Part shown: positions 22,048 to 36,100 of the stretch, in pieces
Layout of the letters: every line of letters begins with the position of its first letter
How positions within the stretch are numbered: position 1 is the stretch's first letter
Origin: Antrodiella citrinella
Taxonomy: Eukaryota > Basidiomycota > Agaricomycetes > Polyporales > Steccherinaceae
Assembly (NCBI GenBank): GCA_004802725.1
Contig: SGPM01000085.1
Span: forward strand, 25,415-89,414
Direction: 5' to 3'
Length of the DNA stretch: 64,000 nucleotides
Notes under the pieces: model-generated
The model's input: only the letters and a program-made list of their open reading frames with translations
Told to the model about the DNA's origin: nothing
Database searches by the model: none
Made by a program: the position numbers and the translations under genes

Positions 22048-22439
22048 CGGCACATATCTTATGGAGGTTTTTCATCGCACTTACCAGTCCTTCTTATGCG
22101 CTACAGGCGTCGTTAAATCACGAATGTCATTGTCTTCCGTGTGCGAAGTTAGCCACGGAGACTAAGTCCGTTGTAAGAATACAATTTTTTCGTGAGCTCG
22201 TTACTTGTGTACATTGAGGAAACAGAATGAATGTCCATCCATGTGAAAAACGAAGCGAACGACGTGCAAGTACGAGGACATCGTGGTTCTATAATAGGGT
22301 GTCAGAAATGTACGCCAAACGATGGGATGAGGGAGGCGGGCCCATGTTCTGAGGGGATCCTAGGTCAAAGTCCTTCAATTAAATTAACAAGTACGCATAA
22401 GAATCGGTTAGAGAGAGAAGAGAGTATGCCATGGCGGTG
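22048..22439. other. Convergent intergenic region
   Basis: 392 bp between the 3' ends of the CNH gene (+) and the TRP-like gene (-). Probably both 3' UTRs. Nothing else seen. Confidence 0.5.
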
Positions 22440-25400
22440 CTATGACTGCGCATCGGGTCCACGCAGGACAGTGAACTCTCGCTGCGTTGGAGTGGGGTCG
22501 GCAGACGAAGAAGACTGGCCGGGACTCCCAGCGGCTGGCCGCGATTTTCTAACGACCATAAAGGATCGTCCAGGCGAAGACTCCGGTTCTGGCGGAGGAG
22601 GAGGGGGTACCTCCGGTACACCGGACTCTCGCTCGCCCGAAATCCTCGGTTTGCGCAGGTTGTACCAATGTTTCTTCTTCGGGTACGGACCCAAGTGGTC
22701 ATCTTCATCCCCGCCGTCAACGTCCGACTGCCCTGTGTCCCCTAATGCCGATGGCCGGTACTTCTTGGCAGCAATGGCAGAAGCATCCTCGACAATCGCA
22801 GTCTGCGACTTCGTACGAATATGCGCTGGCGCCATGGCCCCAGGAGGCAGACCGCTGATCTCGGGTGCCCTCTTGGCGACGCTAGCAATGGACGGTGTTG
22901 GAGGTGGGGAGTACTCATGACTAGTGCCTTCCCTCTTCTCCACCGAGGGGAACGTCTGAGTGGAGCTAGTCGCAAATCGCCCAGATCCCGAGGCTTGGGT
23001 GATGGCATAGGGTGATTCGTAGTGAGCCCTGCCTCCGCCGACCCTGGCAAACCCAGATTTCGGAGGATCTGGTGAGCGTACCGGTTCAGCCACATTGGTG
23101 TACCCAGGCCTTGGGAAAGGCTGCCATGCACCCATGATGTAACCTGTCTCGTCGTCGCTCTCTTCTTTGTAAGGTTGCACGTTTTCAGGTCGGAGGACTG
23201 ATGGTGGGTTGGAGGTAGTCGGTGTGACGTCTGCGTAAGGCGCAGTCGGTCGACTGAGTGGCAGTGTAGAGGGGGAAGAATTGAGGTCATCGAGTCGAGA
23301 CTTCGGTCGTCGGTGACGGGAGTGCCCGGAACGGCGTGGCCCACAGCATCCTGCCATTCCCAACGCGCCGAACAGGCCACTATCCACGACGTGTCGACTA
23401 CGGTGGAAACCGACGCCACCAACCATACGAACAATAGCTTCCACAAGCTTAACGACCAGCATGAGAGTAAAGGCCAAATAGATGAGGCCCAAAATAAAGA
23501 GAATAGCATAAGCGACCCATTGTGCAGCGCCTGAGCCTACGGAAACCTGTGTATGAGATTTGAAAAGGCCAGTCAGTTAACCGCCATCATCGACAGTAAC
23601 GTCAATCAAAGCAAGAAACTTACAATCGGCGTCAAGATGACGAGTAGAACTGCGATCACAATCCTTGCGACACAGAACAGAAAGCTGATCAGTCCCATGC
23701 TTGCCCCTTGGCCCCACGGCAACCAAACAGACGTGACGAGAGCCGAGACGACTTCAACAACGAGAATGACAATGGCTTGAGCGGTTCCACTCTTCTGGCC
23801 ACATCCAATGGTGAGACCAAAAGCCAGGTTTGTCGCGAACAAAAGGCATGCGAAAAGTTGAGACCCGTGCCTGTAGTGATTGTACAGCGGTCCGAGGAAC
23901 AGCAACGTCCAGGTCTCATCGTACAGCTTTGCGGTATTGGTGAATTGAAGGCGCAGGATCAAGAAGATAGGAAAGGCGACGGATAAGATGGCGAAAGAAA
24001 GCGCGGCAAGGATGATAGATGCCAGTGATGCTTGTGACCGACCAAGAGTGAACTGGTAGCATGCGAAGATAGTGATAGGTAGATGAAAAAGAATGAGGAT
24101 CCTGACCAGGTTGCCTTGCAGAATGCTACCGTGAAGGGACACAAATGTTCTGCGTAGTCGCCACCAAGGTCTTCCGCCGTTAGGGAAACGCGAAGTCGGA
24201 CGGAACAGGAAACCATTCATCGACTTGTTTTCGTCAGACCCCTGCAAATGACCGATGCTTTCCAGCATGTCCTTGCTTCCCGCTGAATATCGGGGGCTTC
24301 TTGTACCGCCTATGTTGGTTGCTTGGCTACTACTTCCAAAGACGCGTGATGCAATCCAATCAATAAGCCATACCAACATGCTTAGCACAATGGTGACAGC
24401 CACGATGGCCAGGAACAGTGAGAGACATACGCCGAACAGATCCTGAGGAAAGACGCCTACGGCGTACGCGAAGGACGAAAGGCCCGGTTTTGCGTCGGCT
24501 GGTAGTTGAAACAACACGTTAGGCGCAGACGCGTCGATGAATATGGGTGAGGTGGAATCATTTAGCTGATCGGCGAAGTCGCTCGGGGGAGTGAAAGGCG
24601 GTACGAAGAGCGGGTTCCAATGTTTCGCATCGTGTCCTTGCGTTATGGAGATGTCTACATGGCAGGTCAAAATCAATTCTGATGATTATCACTGTAATGA
24701 CTTACTGTAAGACAAAGTCGCCCATGCAGTTTGGGAGAGAAGAGGGTCTAGATGCTTATCAGAATGAGTTCGGACACCGAAACTTGGTCGCACTCACAAA
24801 TGAATTCGGGCCATTGTACGGCGACCATTGCCAAAGCCGCGCAGAATTGAGTATGAAAGATGATATCTCGCAACGACGGGGTACCTATAAGATTGTCAAG
24901 AATGTCTGAAAACGAAGGATGTGTGGAATATACTCACAGAACCTCATGAGAGATGGAGATGTTGCAAGCTTCTCTCCGCTAAGCGCACTAGCCACCACAA
25001 ATCCGACACGCTCCACCTTGGCCCAAATACCAGCACCACCACTAGTACCCCTTCCCCATGCTGAAACGAGACGCGCTAATCCCACTACAAGCCAGTATCC
25101 GATTGCTAGCGCAGCACTCGACCATAGTATAATCCTCGCACGACCATAGGGGGAATCCAAGCTTGGAACCAGTGGGGTGGTGTTCAGATCAAGGCAAAAC
25201 AGTTCATTTTGGAAAGGATCCAATGCACGTAGTCGTGTGTAGAACGTCGCAAGCTCAAACGCATCGCCAGGTGAAATCGAAGTGGATAACGCGAAGGGTC
25301 CAGCAGGTAACGGGCAATAATTGCCTTGTTCATTCAGCGCTGGAAGCGGTGAAGGCGGACGAACAGTTGCACAAAAGAATGAGCTGAAGTCCCATACCGC

Positions 25401-25743
25401 GAAGGTCAACATTTCAGTCGTAGTAAAGAGCGTGGCTGTGTAAAGTAAGTGTGAGACAAGTATGTACATGACACCAATACAGTACAGGAGACTTACTTGC
25501 GACTGGATTCAGATCTGACGACGCTCCGATTACCTCCTGCGGGTTCTCTCCGAGTAGTGTGAAGTTGAGATATGTACCTCGCGGCGTGTGTTCCAGGAAC
25601 TGAGCGTAAACGGTAGTGACATTGAGCTTTTGGGAGATGTTGCCGCTAAAGCAATCCACAAAACTGATGTTTGCTGGTTGGCCATTCACGTAAGATAAAA
25701 CCAAGAATAGGAGAAGAAAGATGAATGCAGGGAGACCGAACAT
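22440..25743 (-). CDS. Fungal TRP-like ion channel / Flc family membrane protein
   Basis: Long multi-exon membrane protein. ATG at 25743 starts a signal peptide (MFGLPAFIFLLLFLVLSYVNG). A lumenal ML-like TRP_N domain follows, with INVTTVYAQ-type strands (FVDCFSGNISQKLNVTTVYA) and conserved cysteines (FFCATV, GNYCPLP). The TRP-like membrane domain has about nine helices, including IILWSSAALAIGYWLVVG, VCLSLFLAIVAVTIVLSMLV, ILILFHLPITIFACYQFTLG, AFPIFLILRL and VARIVIAVLLVILTPI. A cytosolic tail of about 300 residues is rich in Pro and Ser and has KKKHWYNLRKPR. This order fits the Trp/Flc/Pkd2 group of fungal calcium-related or FAD-transport membrane proteins of ER, vacuole or plasma membrane. 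Whether it conducts ions cannot be seen. The exon borders near 24680-24960 are approximate. Confidence 0.85.
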
Positions 25744-28700
25744 GGTGTAAAACAGCTACTGCTGCGAGCAGCTGTGAGCTACGGCCAGTTGTCGGTGAGC
25801 CAGGTGGTCAGAGTCGAGGTGTAAGTAGCAAAGAGCACTGCAATTCAAAACGACCAACCACGGCTAAGAAACGTGTTGTATGGTGTGACGTTACAGGTAA
25901 GAATGAGCAGCTATTGAAGTCATTAACTCCACTTACCCCAATTAATTACCACTTACTTACCATGTGACCATAGTCACGTCCTTGTGTTCCGAGCCCGACG
26001 AGCTCTTCGCTGTGACACTCTTGCGACTGCTCCTGGACATGAACTTGGTACACATGCAAAGTATTCTTGCCGATTTAACAGATGCTCACCGTTGTGTAAC
26101 TCGGCAGATCAAGCGAACTCCTCCTACACCATCGACATCGTGGTCGTGCACTACAAACTCCGCTCGTTAAATTTTGTTTGCACCTTTGCGCCCTCTTCGT
26201 CCTTTCTTGCGGGCGCATACCCGAGATTCCGACGGAGAAAATGACCAGGCGTCGTGTCCGTTTACTGTCCTAGCGTCACACGCGTCTTGCAAGCTGAAAT
26301 TTTAGGCCCAGGATCCACTCCTCCTCCCACCACTTATGCCTCCGTCTCATTACCCTGCAACCGAACTTCGTGGCACGTCAATTTATTAGCGAGGCTTCAA
26401 TACTTTTCCCTTGCGACGATCCCGGTGCTTTCTCTTCGCTATTCTGGGCATAGCTTCTCTAATCTGCAGTGGACGGACTTTTGTGCATCAGAGCGCTACC
26501 GTGTCTGCTCATTTTTCGCAAGGATATGGTATAGCTCAGACCGACGGACTCCAATGTCAATTGAACAGTAACTCAACAGTAACTTCGTGGACCACGCGTG
26601 TTACCCCCGTTTGTACAGGTCGTATCCGAAGGGACATTCTCTTGCCCCTACCGCATGTGGAACCTTTCGATTTCCTAGCTCAGTCGGCCTGTATTTGAGA
26701 GAGGCACTGTCCACCGGTTGCGTCCTGCTTTGGCTGTGCAAGCTATTGCAATCTCTACCACATGAGACCGGTCAAACAGGTTCTCTGAAGCTTTGACTTG
26801 AGACTGCCAATGCCAATGGGACTTGGGCGAATCACATTCCTCTTTGCCATCTGTCATGTCACATGCAACTCAGTCATGCATGTAGGAAGGACATCCACTG
26901 TATGTGGCATTTCCATTCGTCTACACTTCCCAAGGCATTCGACGTCCACTACACAGGCTGGGTGACAACGACCATGACATTCGCCAAGCAAAGGTCCCCT
27001 CTTTTCTGATTATCCTCTATTCCCTCGGATATCCAAGACTTCGGACTGCAATGCGGCACAATCCCATGGAGGTCTCTTCGAGACCAGGTCGAAGGTGAGC
27101 CCACAACACTTGCAGACAAATTTTTGCCCTCCCGAATCTCGGTAGGGATCTGACCAGCGTGCTAGATTCTCAGTATGTTCAACACCCACCCACGTCGCTT
27201 CTCAAAAGTTTCTGGAATATCTCGCGTACACATTCACAGCAGACGAGTGTTGGGCACGACTCACCGCATCGGCATCGCCTCGGTGAAATATGCATCAAGT
27301 CCGCGATCTTCCAGGCTGCTTGCTGCTAGCACCAAGACGACACACTTTCGCGGGAATGTGGTGTCCTGCAATTGAAAGCAACATGAAGGGTCATTTTGCG
27401 TTATCTCCTTCAGCTCAAGTTCGGTTCGATTCCGGTATACGCAGGGTATACGTGAGATTGTTGACAGGTTATGTTGGATCTCGCTTATTAGGTACGTAAG
27501 GACAACGGCCTTCGTCCTCGGCCAAATCTCTGAATTCGCAGGTGCACGTTGAAAACAGGACTCGAATATGCAAAAGCGTGGGGTCCAATTGACCTGTATC
27601 GCGATTTTTCTTTTCACCGCCGAGTGCGCCATTTTATGTCTTCTAATGCAATGGTCAGAACTAACCTTGTGTACTACCGTTACAGTGACGCTCTGGCACC
27701 GGGATATTGCGTGGATGGCTCGGAAACTTCCCTGGATACGAATCGTACCTTTCGTATACAACAGGGGGTGTATGTACGGTATACAAGTTTCTCAGGTACG
27801 TGACCGTGCGGTGGTCCGCTTGTCATTCCAGTCATTCCACATAACATTCCGGTCTAACGCTCTTTTCCGGGTTTTGATTAAGGTTCGTGCTTCACGGGGC
27901 AAGAATGTTCACAAACCAATCACAAACACTTCCAGGCGAAAACGCCGGCGACGCTTGAAACATACCCTCTGACTCGATAACAGCTATGCCGTGTCCGAGC
28001 CAAGTGTTCTCAGAAAGTAGCTAGTCTGTGATTTTGCGCTCAGTGCTTCCATGTAGCAATTCCACGCACGCTGCGCTGGGGTTGAAGACACGACCACGGT
28101 TAGTTGAGCTCTTCTCGCCGATATCGTCACGCCATTCTCACATCTATGCTCGCAGTATCGCCGGGGACCAGGATAAGTGCGACTATATGGGCACCGTGAC
28201 ACCGGGATCCATAGGATTGTGCGTGAGTACATACGCTGTCCGATAGTGCGCACTGCTTTTTGCCGCAATGGCGACGCGTTCGTGGGTATGACATACTTCA
28301 GCTGCCAAGCGCAGAGCCAAATATATACTGACAGGCGGAGTTGGATGCCAGAACAGTTCGAAAACGCCACGACGGTGCCATCAACTTTGTACGTTGTGGA
28401 GAGCACTTCTGTCGGGAATTGCTTCGCACGCAAACAGCCTGGCTATCTGCGAAGAGGCCTGCGAAGACGTCTCCTTCGTGTTTCAGATTCGACAGCGGGG
28501 TATCTCCGCTGCAAAATTGAGCTGCAGCAGTCCTTTGCAGGCATGTTGCCCCCAGCCGAATGGATTGCTGTAACTTACGAGAAGCTCTCCTCTGGACGCT
28601 GTCGCGGGAAGCCTCAAGGCGTGACCGTTTTCACAGGCAGTCTTCCCCTCGTCTCCCCTTGCTTCCTCAGCGGTCTAGGAACACTCTGGTCCCTTTATCG

Positions 28701-30438
28701 GCAGTGTACATGCTCGGCACCTTCGTCGGCAGCAGCACGACCAACTGAGGTGGTCGGCAGGATTCGTGACCCCGCTCGATCCTTATCCAGGTACGGCTTC
28801 CCACTGCGTATGCGTCTGCTGGAATACCTCTGTGGAGCCTCGTGGGGTGCTAGGACCCTCGTGCGTCCTGCGGATAAACCGTGCACTAGGTCGTCCGCTA
28901 CACACATATATGTAAGGTGAATTCGCAAATACACGGAGGCACACGAGAAGACGCGTGGGACTCTGGAGCAAGACAAAAATGCTTGAGCGCACTAAGCGCA
29001 ATCGTTGTCAGATAGCGTGCTTCGCGGGAATTGAAAAATCCGGGTTTTCATAGTTGCCTGTGCACGCGTTCTGGTCAGGAGGTACACGTCGGTGCACACA
29101 ATAGAGTCCATTGTGGTGAGCACAGTGCTTCCATTTTATGACGAAACACTTGCGGTGGACAAGGGAGGGAGTGCGACGATCTACCTATACGGTAAGCATC
29201 GCCACACTTACACGCCATATTGAATGACTCTAGAGATGAGCGTCGACCTCTGTATGCATGCATGTGGTTCCGCCACTGACGCCTGGTTATTTGTATTCTT
29301 CCAGCATCGGTGGCTCTACACGCGTTTCCGGACGACGCCCATGGATGCGTTGACGGAGGTGACTGAACTTACGTGTTTATCTGAATCCCATGAATGACGG
29401 ACAAAGCCACATACGGACGTCGTAATCTCCTCGTCTCCCTTGTAGCGCAGACAGATGCCTTCATGGAGATATGCGCTCATATGTAGGAGCTTCCGCTGTA
29501 CCCACAGCATCTGGGATACACTCCATGACAGTGACAGAGCACAGTACTTAGGCTCGGATTCAATATACCGAGATGGAGCAGAAGTGGGCCCCAGTTAGAG
29601 GGTTATGGGCACTTCTTACCGCCTCATTGAAGGTTCATGATGACAACTTCGACCGCGGTATGTGCATGGGAGTAATATCTATCTCCCGCACTCCAGAAAT
29701 GAATGTTTCGACTCCGAGCATGTCGATATTGCCCGGTGACAAAGACACTGTTTGACCCACATGGTTTCACTCCCATTGAATCTGTGGATCGGATACGCCG
29801 ATTTGCATGGACAGCCAAGTGGACAGCACTTCTGAACCATCGCGAGTGTGCAAGAAGTGCTTGTGTTGAATGGTGGTTCCTGTATAAATTGCTGCGACTT
29901 CACGCCGTTGGCCCGTTGCCGTTGCGAGGTGGGAAGCAGCGGAAGGCCTGAGTTGCCTCCGTAATGCGATTATCTAGGCGCTCGAAATTGTGCAGATGGC
30001 AGAGGCTGCGCTCGAAAGGCGCACAATCTGGACAGCTGTTTCATGAAGTCAGTTATAGCTGATCTGTGCGTGTTCTCTGTATGAACCCAAGAATCTACCA
30101 GTGCATCTTCGTCCAGTGGCAGTACTGCCATAGACTGCCATCTGGGTGCTTGCAGTTAGATAAGATCTAGATATCGGCTGTTGCCGAAGCTGACTGATCA
30201 ATCACATTAGCATCGCACTTCGAGCGTCTGTCTTCTTTACTCTGACCACGATTGTCGTCTGGACCTCTAGCGCGTTTCACAAGACTCCATCCGGCGCACT
30301 CTTTCTTTGCACTTGCTATACACCTGCAGCACTAGAACATACGCAAAGAAGTCGAGACTTACCCTTGATAACGTGGGAAGCGTATTTCACGGCGGATACG
30401 TTTTTACGTCGACCAGTCTCAGGGTTACAATTGGAAGT
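25744..30438. other. Gene-poor stretch upstream of the ING gene
   Basis: 4.7 kb between the TRP-like and ING genes. Several ORFs of 60-250 codons occur on both strands (for example 28177-28920 on + from a GTG, and 27261-27761 on -), but none shows a family motif, consistent splicing or an ATG start with convincing content. A hydrophobic run on the plus strand at about 27590-27690 and a signal-peptide-like run at about 26414-26470 were noted. No terminal repeats, transposase or reverse-transcriptase motifs were seen. It may hold decayed genes or elements. Confidence 0.4.
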
Positions 30439-33149
30439 ATGAGTACCACGAATCTGGAAGAAGCTGCTACTATTGCAGCAGAGTTTATTTCAAGTGAGTA
30501 GTTCCACAACGTGTTTCCTTCGTTTTCGTATGGTGGCCAGCGGCGACGCAGGGGTGTTGTCAGCTAGACGAATGAATGGAAAGCAAACAAGAACGGGAGA
30601 CCGATCGCGGTTGTTGCGTCACCTTGGTCCTTTCTACCTTTGAACATGAAACAGAACTTACACTCATCATATCATACAGGTCTTGACAATCTTCCGAACG
30701 AAGTTCAGCACCTCCTTGCCGAGATTAAGCACAAAGATATACGGGCTACAGGTACGATGCATGTTGAATCTGCTGCGGACCCTCATCTGACCAGGTCTTA
30801 CACTGCCATTTCCTATCAACTTCCGTCCCATCCATTCGATTTCACGTGTTGGTTGCTCTATATGCTCGCACTACAATCTATAATCGGACAAACACGTCGC
30901 CTATCCTACCCTGCGCGTACTGGATCTATGCTCGAATTCCATGACATCATGTTTGGCCCTTTCCCGACCGTTTTCCGACTTCGACTATGCTCGTGTCACC
31001 AATATCTGGCACGCCATACCTTGTTTGTACCTCGTGTCGGTGCCGATCGTCTTGAACTTGGACCTTTGGCTTGTCGTATGCGTGGCTCCACTTCCGAACG
31101 GTCCCGGGTGCCTCTCCCCGCACCTCCATCTTCCATGGCCGTACGCTCGTGTACCTTTGAACTGAATCTAATACCTCCCCGACGGCCTCCGGATATCCGT
31201 CTTCTCGCCTGACTTGCACTTGCTGTGTCTCTGTAACTCCAAATGGCAATCTTGGGCCCCATTCACTGCGGGACCCGTTCACATCCCACTGCTTTAATGT
31301 GCATTCTTTCATCGGCAGAACTGCAACAAGAAATCAATAAAGAAAGTTCAAAATACATTCGTCACTCTTTGCGCGCTTCAGGAGGGCAAGCGCAGGCCCT
31401 CTCGCCGAAGGATGCGGCGATACCAGAGCTTGTCAAGGCGCACTATGCCGAGATCGACAAGCTTTCAGACGAGAAGATAGCGCTCGCTGAGCGTATCGTA
31501 CGTCTTATTGCGCGGGCCCAGGTCCGTCTGGAGGCTGATCTGTCGAAAGTCATGGTCTTGCAAGGCGACGAACCTGCACCGCAAACTATTACCAGTCACT
31601 ATTCCACTGTTTCAAGTCGGACACCGATCACCCAGGTCATTGACCAACTGCGGAGCGCTGCCAATTTACCGATTACCAGCGAGGCGGCGCCTCCTCCCTT
31701 CGCCTCTAGTTCAGCCGCGGCGCCTCCTCCTGCAAAGCGTAAGTCGCGTTGTCAACATCTCAGCAATGCTTTGCCTATTTGCTGACGAATTCAAACTGTA
31801 TCTTCATTACATGTGCGTGGCTATCTCGGATGTTTCGTCTCCTCCTCGATGCGGCGTCCGTCAATGTATTTGTCCGTATTCGGTCTTCTCTGGCGATACG
31901 CTTGGTACTGGCGAAACAGGGCCACGCCTCACGCAGACAATCAAGATGCCGAGCCCCGCACCCGTCGCCGTCACATCGTCAAGAGTAGCCAGTGGAGTCG
32001 CTGGCGGGGTGACTGCCCCCACGAACCAGCGCACCTCCCGTCTTGCACATCAAGTGCACCCGAGACAGTCGCCGTCAAGGATGACGAGACGGGTGACAGC
32101 ATCCGTGGGCCCGGATCCCGACGAAGACGCGGAGGGTGAAGATGAACCGGAAGACACGGCTGAGGATATGGGCGAAGTTGAGGAGGACAAGGAAATCTAT
32201 TGTTTCTGCCGCAAGTTGTCTTACGGAGAGGTGCGTTGTCGTTGCGTCATTTTTTCATTCATTTCATATTCCCCCCTGTCTTTGGCTTTTCTCGATTTCT
32301 TTTTGAGTCATATCGGGTCGTATACGTATATGCGGTACCCCGGTGAAATTGTGGCAAATAAGGTCATACGATGAGCGGGACGCCCTTGCTCGTTGTAGGA
32401 CGCAGCCTAGCGTGCGTGCGTATGTGCGCAGACATGTGTAGTGCACATCTAGACCACCTAGGGATACTCACGACCTGCCTTAGCCGGGCCGTCTCGTACC
32501 TTCTCCTTTTGTCGCGTTCACTTCCAGTGCTCACTGTGTCGGATGTTCACTGCCGTCCGTTCCTGTCGACTTGGCTTTTCCTTTCCTTCTTTGTGTTCTT
32601 ATTTGACGCGCTTCCTCTTGCTCTCCGAGTTGACGCTGACCTGTTGAAAATTTTACCTATTTTAGATGATCGCCTGCGATAATGAACATTGCCGCTACCA
32701 ATGGGTGAGTTTGTTTGCATTGAGGACCTTTCAGTTCGTTGTTACGCTTTCCTTGGCACATCCGCCGTGCGGTTGCTTCCTCGTTTTCGTGTTTTGTCTT
32801 CACACACGACGACTGCGACGACATGACGTGTCCGTTATGATCCGTTTCCGTCTCCACCTTCACAACCACTTGTGACTGCCGCCACACCGAATGGGTCCTT
32901 GTCTCAATTTGCTCCATTCCTTTTGCCTACTTTCATGCATGACGGAATCGAGCGCTGACTGAAATCCTTTTCCCCCGCACCCCTCGAATGCTGCCAACGT
33001 CCGTTTCACGTGTCGGTGCCGTTCGTATTTTACAGTTCCACCTCCCATGTGTCAACTTGAAAGCGCCACTCCCTGAGCGTTGGTTCTGCTCAGACTGCGG
33101 TGGCGGGACAGCTCTGGAACGGGAGCGGCGCAAAGGCCGTAAGAAGTAA
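30439..33149 (+). CDS. ING-family protein with PHD finger (H3K4me3 reader)
   Basis: Inhibitor-of-growth proteins are histone-mark readers in histone acetyltransferase or deacetylase complexes (Yng2/Png/Pho23 in yeasts). Six exons (30439-30493, 30680-30751, 31319-31738, 31920-32230, 32666-32704, 33036-33149) give 336 residues. The N-terminal ING helix reads LDNLPNEVQHLLAEIKHKDI then ELQQEINKESSKYIRHSLR, split by a 567-bp intron. A disordered, then acidic linker follows. The C-terminal PHD finger has Cys4-His-Cys3 spacing: IYCFCRKLSYGEMIACDNEH, CRYQWFHLPC, WFCSDC. The cage residues known in ING2 (Tyr before the first Cys, the Ser and Met around SYGEMIACDN, Trp in W-FH) are all present, so H3K4me3 binding is likely. 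A basic tail (RERRKGRKK) ends the protein, like the polybasic tail of ING1/2. Introns are 181-567 bp, far longer than elsewhere here. NuA4 membership is an inference. Confidence 0.93.
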
Positions 33150-36100
33150 TTCAAGGTGTGGGAGCCTCGTCCGACCCTTCAAGTCGTCACACGCCCTTGT
33201 CTTCGGTTTTGGTCGATTGAAGTGTAGTTGGTAAGGGGCAATTCACAGAGGTTTTGGGAAGAAAGAAGCCGAGGAGGGGGAGACGAGAAAGGGTTATTGT
33301 TTGTTTTGTTCTTTTGTTTGAGTCACGGGTAGCGTCAACGCCCTTCGCACAATCTCCTCGCAATGGACAATGACAAGGCCAATGTCATATCCGCTCAAGC
33401 TCTTCTAGCTGGGCGTAATACACGCATTTGTATCTATACTACTACTATCACAGGATTCTTCTTCTAGGCCAGCTTCCTCCGCGCCCTCGCATGTTTCTTG
33501 TTCTTTTTCCGTGGTCGTGTGGCCGGCTGCGAGACAAAGAAAGGATTAGGGGACTTAGGTTTACGCCACTGCCTCGTGTTACTCTTCCGGACCGACGTCG
33601 TCTGTCTGTGGGTGTTTTCGTTTTGCGTACGTTCTGTGTGGAATGTTCGTTCCCTTGTGTGGCCATGCCCGGTGACACCACGGGTTTTCGTACACGTCGT
33701 ACGTCGCACAAGGGTGTCTCCCTCCCCTCAGGGAACCATGAGTCACGACTCACTCAGGCGTTCAGGTATTCAGGGCGTGGGCGTTGGAAGGTTGCTGGGA
33801 TGTCGGGATGTCAGTGTCGGAGATGATATGTTTCCGTCGTAAGCGAGCGCGAACGCGTCTTTGTCTTTGCGCTATGAATTCGAACGTTCTATGACGACCT
33901 TCTCTTCTGAACCCAAACGCGGGTGAAATGAACGTATGCGTTGGGGTATGTTACGGTAGGTCGTGAAAGACGGAGGAAGACGCGTCCTTTTGTGTTTGCG
34001 GTTTGACGTGGCATGGGTAACATCCATGTGACTCGTTGAACGTCTTGGACCCCTTTCTCATGCGGATCGCTTCAGAATCCCGATTCACCTCAAAGTCCCT
34101 TCCCAAACCCCGTTTGGCCTGACATACACACACAAGAGATCCTCCTCGGACACACCCTGGCACCCTGCACATCGCCATCCGGTGTTCAATTATGCAAGTC
34201 ATAAAGTGACATCACTGACAACACCGGTCTTTGATCAATCCACCAGCACCCTCCCGACAAGCCGCCCCGCCAAGGCAAGGCAACAAACAAAGAGAGATCA
34301 GCGGAAACAAAAAATGGAGTGTTTTGTTTGGGTTTGTGTGAGTTAGTGGACGAGGAGGGTGTTCGGAGCCTGCCGAGCGGAGGTTTATTTTCGTCTTTAG
34401 GTTTTCCTTCCGCAGAGTTGACGTCGACCGGTGTCCTGTATATTGCGGCGCACGTTGAGGGCGGCCGACTTCCCCGGCGTGCAAAGTTACAGCTGTACAG
34501 AGAACATGCGAAGTGCTATATGCTCTCAGCTGGCACGCCCCAGCCTGAGTGAGGGCGCCCATCCGGAGTCATTACTCGCGCGACCGGCGGGGGACATTGT
34601 GTAATCCGTCACGAGCAAGAAGCTCAAAGAAGTGCGAGGGCGTACACGCCGCTGGGTATGAGCAGAAAGACGTGAGCTTGAGCTTGCGCGGCTTCCTATG
34701 TCCCGCCGGCGCTGGGCTGGCCTTCTCAGCCTTAGGGGAACTTCGATGGACTCTTCTTCGGCTGTTTCCTCCTCCAACACAGTGCCTGTCCTGTGCAGTG
34801 TGATTTCGACTGAATGGGCCCCGCATGAACGAATGCACCGCTCAAGTCTAATACGCTCCCAGAGCCATAAGTATGAACACCGACCCCGTTGACACCGCAA
34901 CACGTGTATGGAATCTGTGCCCCCGCTCCCTCTCTCCCCACGAACACCTCGGAGTAATAGGCCAGCCTGCGTATACAAGACAATCATACGCCCTCCGAGC
35001 ATTCGGGCCCGGACGCGGTAGCCTGAGCCCATCCCAGACGAACATCTATCTCCCTTTGGGTCCGCCTATTGCCCTCATGTGTATTACCCGTTATCTGTAC
35101 TTGAGAGCGAGGGGGACAGGGCTGAAGCACTATTGATGCGATTGTCGTTTCGTATCCCCGTAAAGCAGGGAGCATATGCGGTTCTGCGCTCTTGCAGGGT
35201 CGTGTTGCGGGCAGAGACAAGTCGATGGACCGAGACGGAGCGGGGGTTGTTATGCGTGTCTGTCGTATGAGGTGATATTACCCTGTTGTCACGTTCGAGA
35301 CCCTTGCTCCGAGAAGTTGAAGCAAGCAAAAAGTGCGGCGCAGAGATGATGCTAGATCAATGAGGAACAGAGAAGCGATTCCCGGCATCCGCGCATGACA
35401 ACGAGGGTGAAGTGCCTTCCGGAAGCAGAGGCATGAACAAAAGCAGAAGGCGGGAGAGGGACAGGCCAGACGCGCCATAATTAAAAGATCGCTGTCGTCA
35501 TTCTCTGAACCGAACAAGGTGGGAATCCCGGGACACGAAGAACCGAGCCAAGCAGGTTGCAATGGAGAACCGTCCATGTGGATCGACTTACAGTGGGTAT
35601 CATCATCTCGGCGGTGCAGAATGACTGACTGAGTACGATGTTTTCGTCGTTGGGATCTGACTACTGTACATCCACGAAAAGAACGCCGGGAAGCGCGCAA
35701 TGAAATGATCTTTGCATACACTAGATCTGTAGGACGTCAACGCAAGATGGGCGAAGTGAGGAACAGCGTACCCATATATCATCAGGCCCTCACACACAAC
35801 TCACCCGCGTGGCCCGCAGAATGCACAAAAGGCTGTGTGCTGCAGCACGCCTGGGATCATGATCAACGGACGAAAACACCGAACTTTCTCAGTTAGGTAC
35901 ACACATACACACATAGATGGACTCAAACCTACTCACTCGTTCGCGTTTCCGTTTCGTCAGAGCAGGTCAGACGCACACCCTGGGCTACACCTGCCTGGAC
36001 CCTCTCCCACCCTGCCCACGTCTTCCCTGCCACCCAAGTCCCTGAGCCGGTGTTCAAACCGTAATGCAATTGGAGCATCCCCTCCGCCGCCGCCCAGTGG

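Noticed and set aside
22742..23509. 255-codon ORF overlapping the TRP-like tail in another frame
   Set aside because: The alternative frame continues the membrane protein with correct splicing; this one is His/Arg/Ser-rich noise.
26414..26470. Signal-peptide-like run RRSRCFLFAILGIASLICSG
   Set aside because: Begins at TTG, no ATG in frame nearby, and no plausible following exons.
27419..27440. Perfect B-box-like GGTTCGATTCC, possible tRNA
   Set aside because: The T-stem pairs poorly and no acceptor, D-arm or A-box could be found upstream.
28177..28920. 247-codon plus-strand ORF in the gene-poor stretch
   Set aside because: Starts at GTG, Cys/Arg/Ser-rich without any motif, overlaps other long frames, no splice context.
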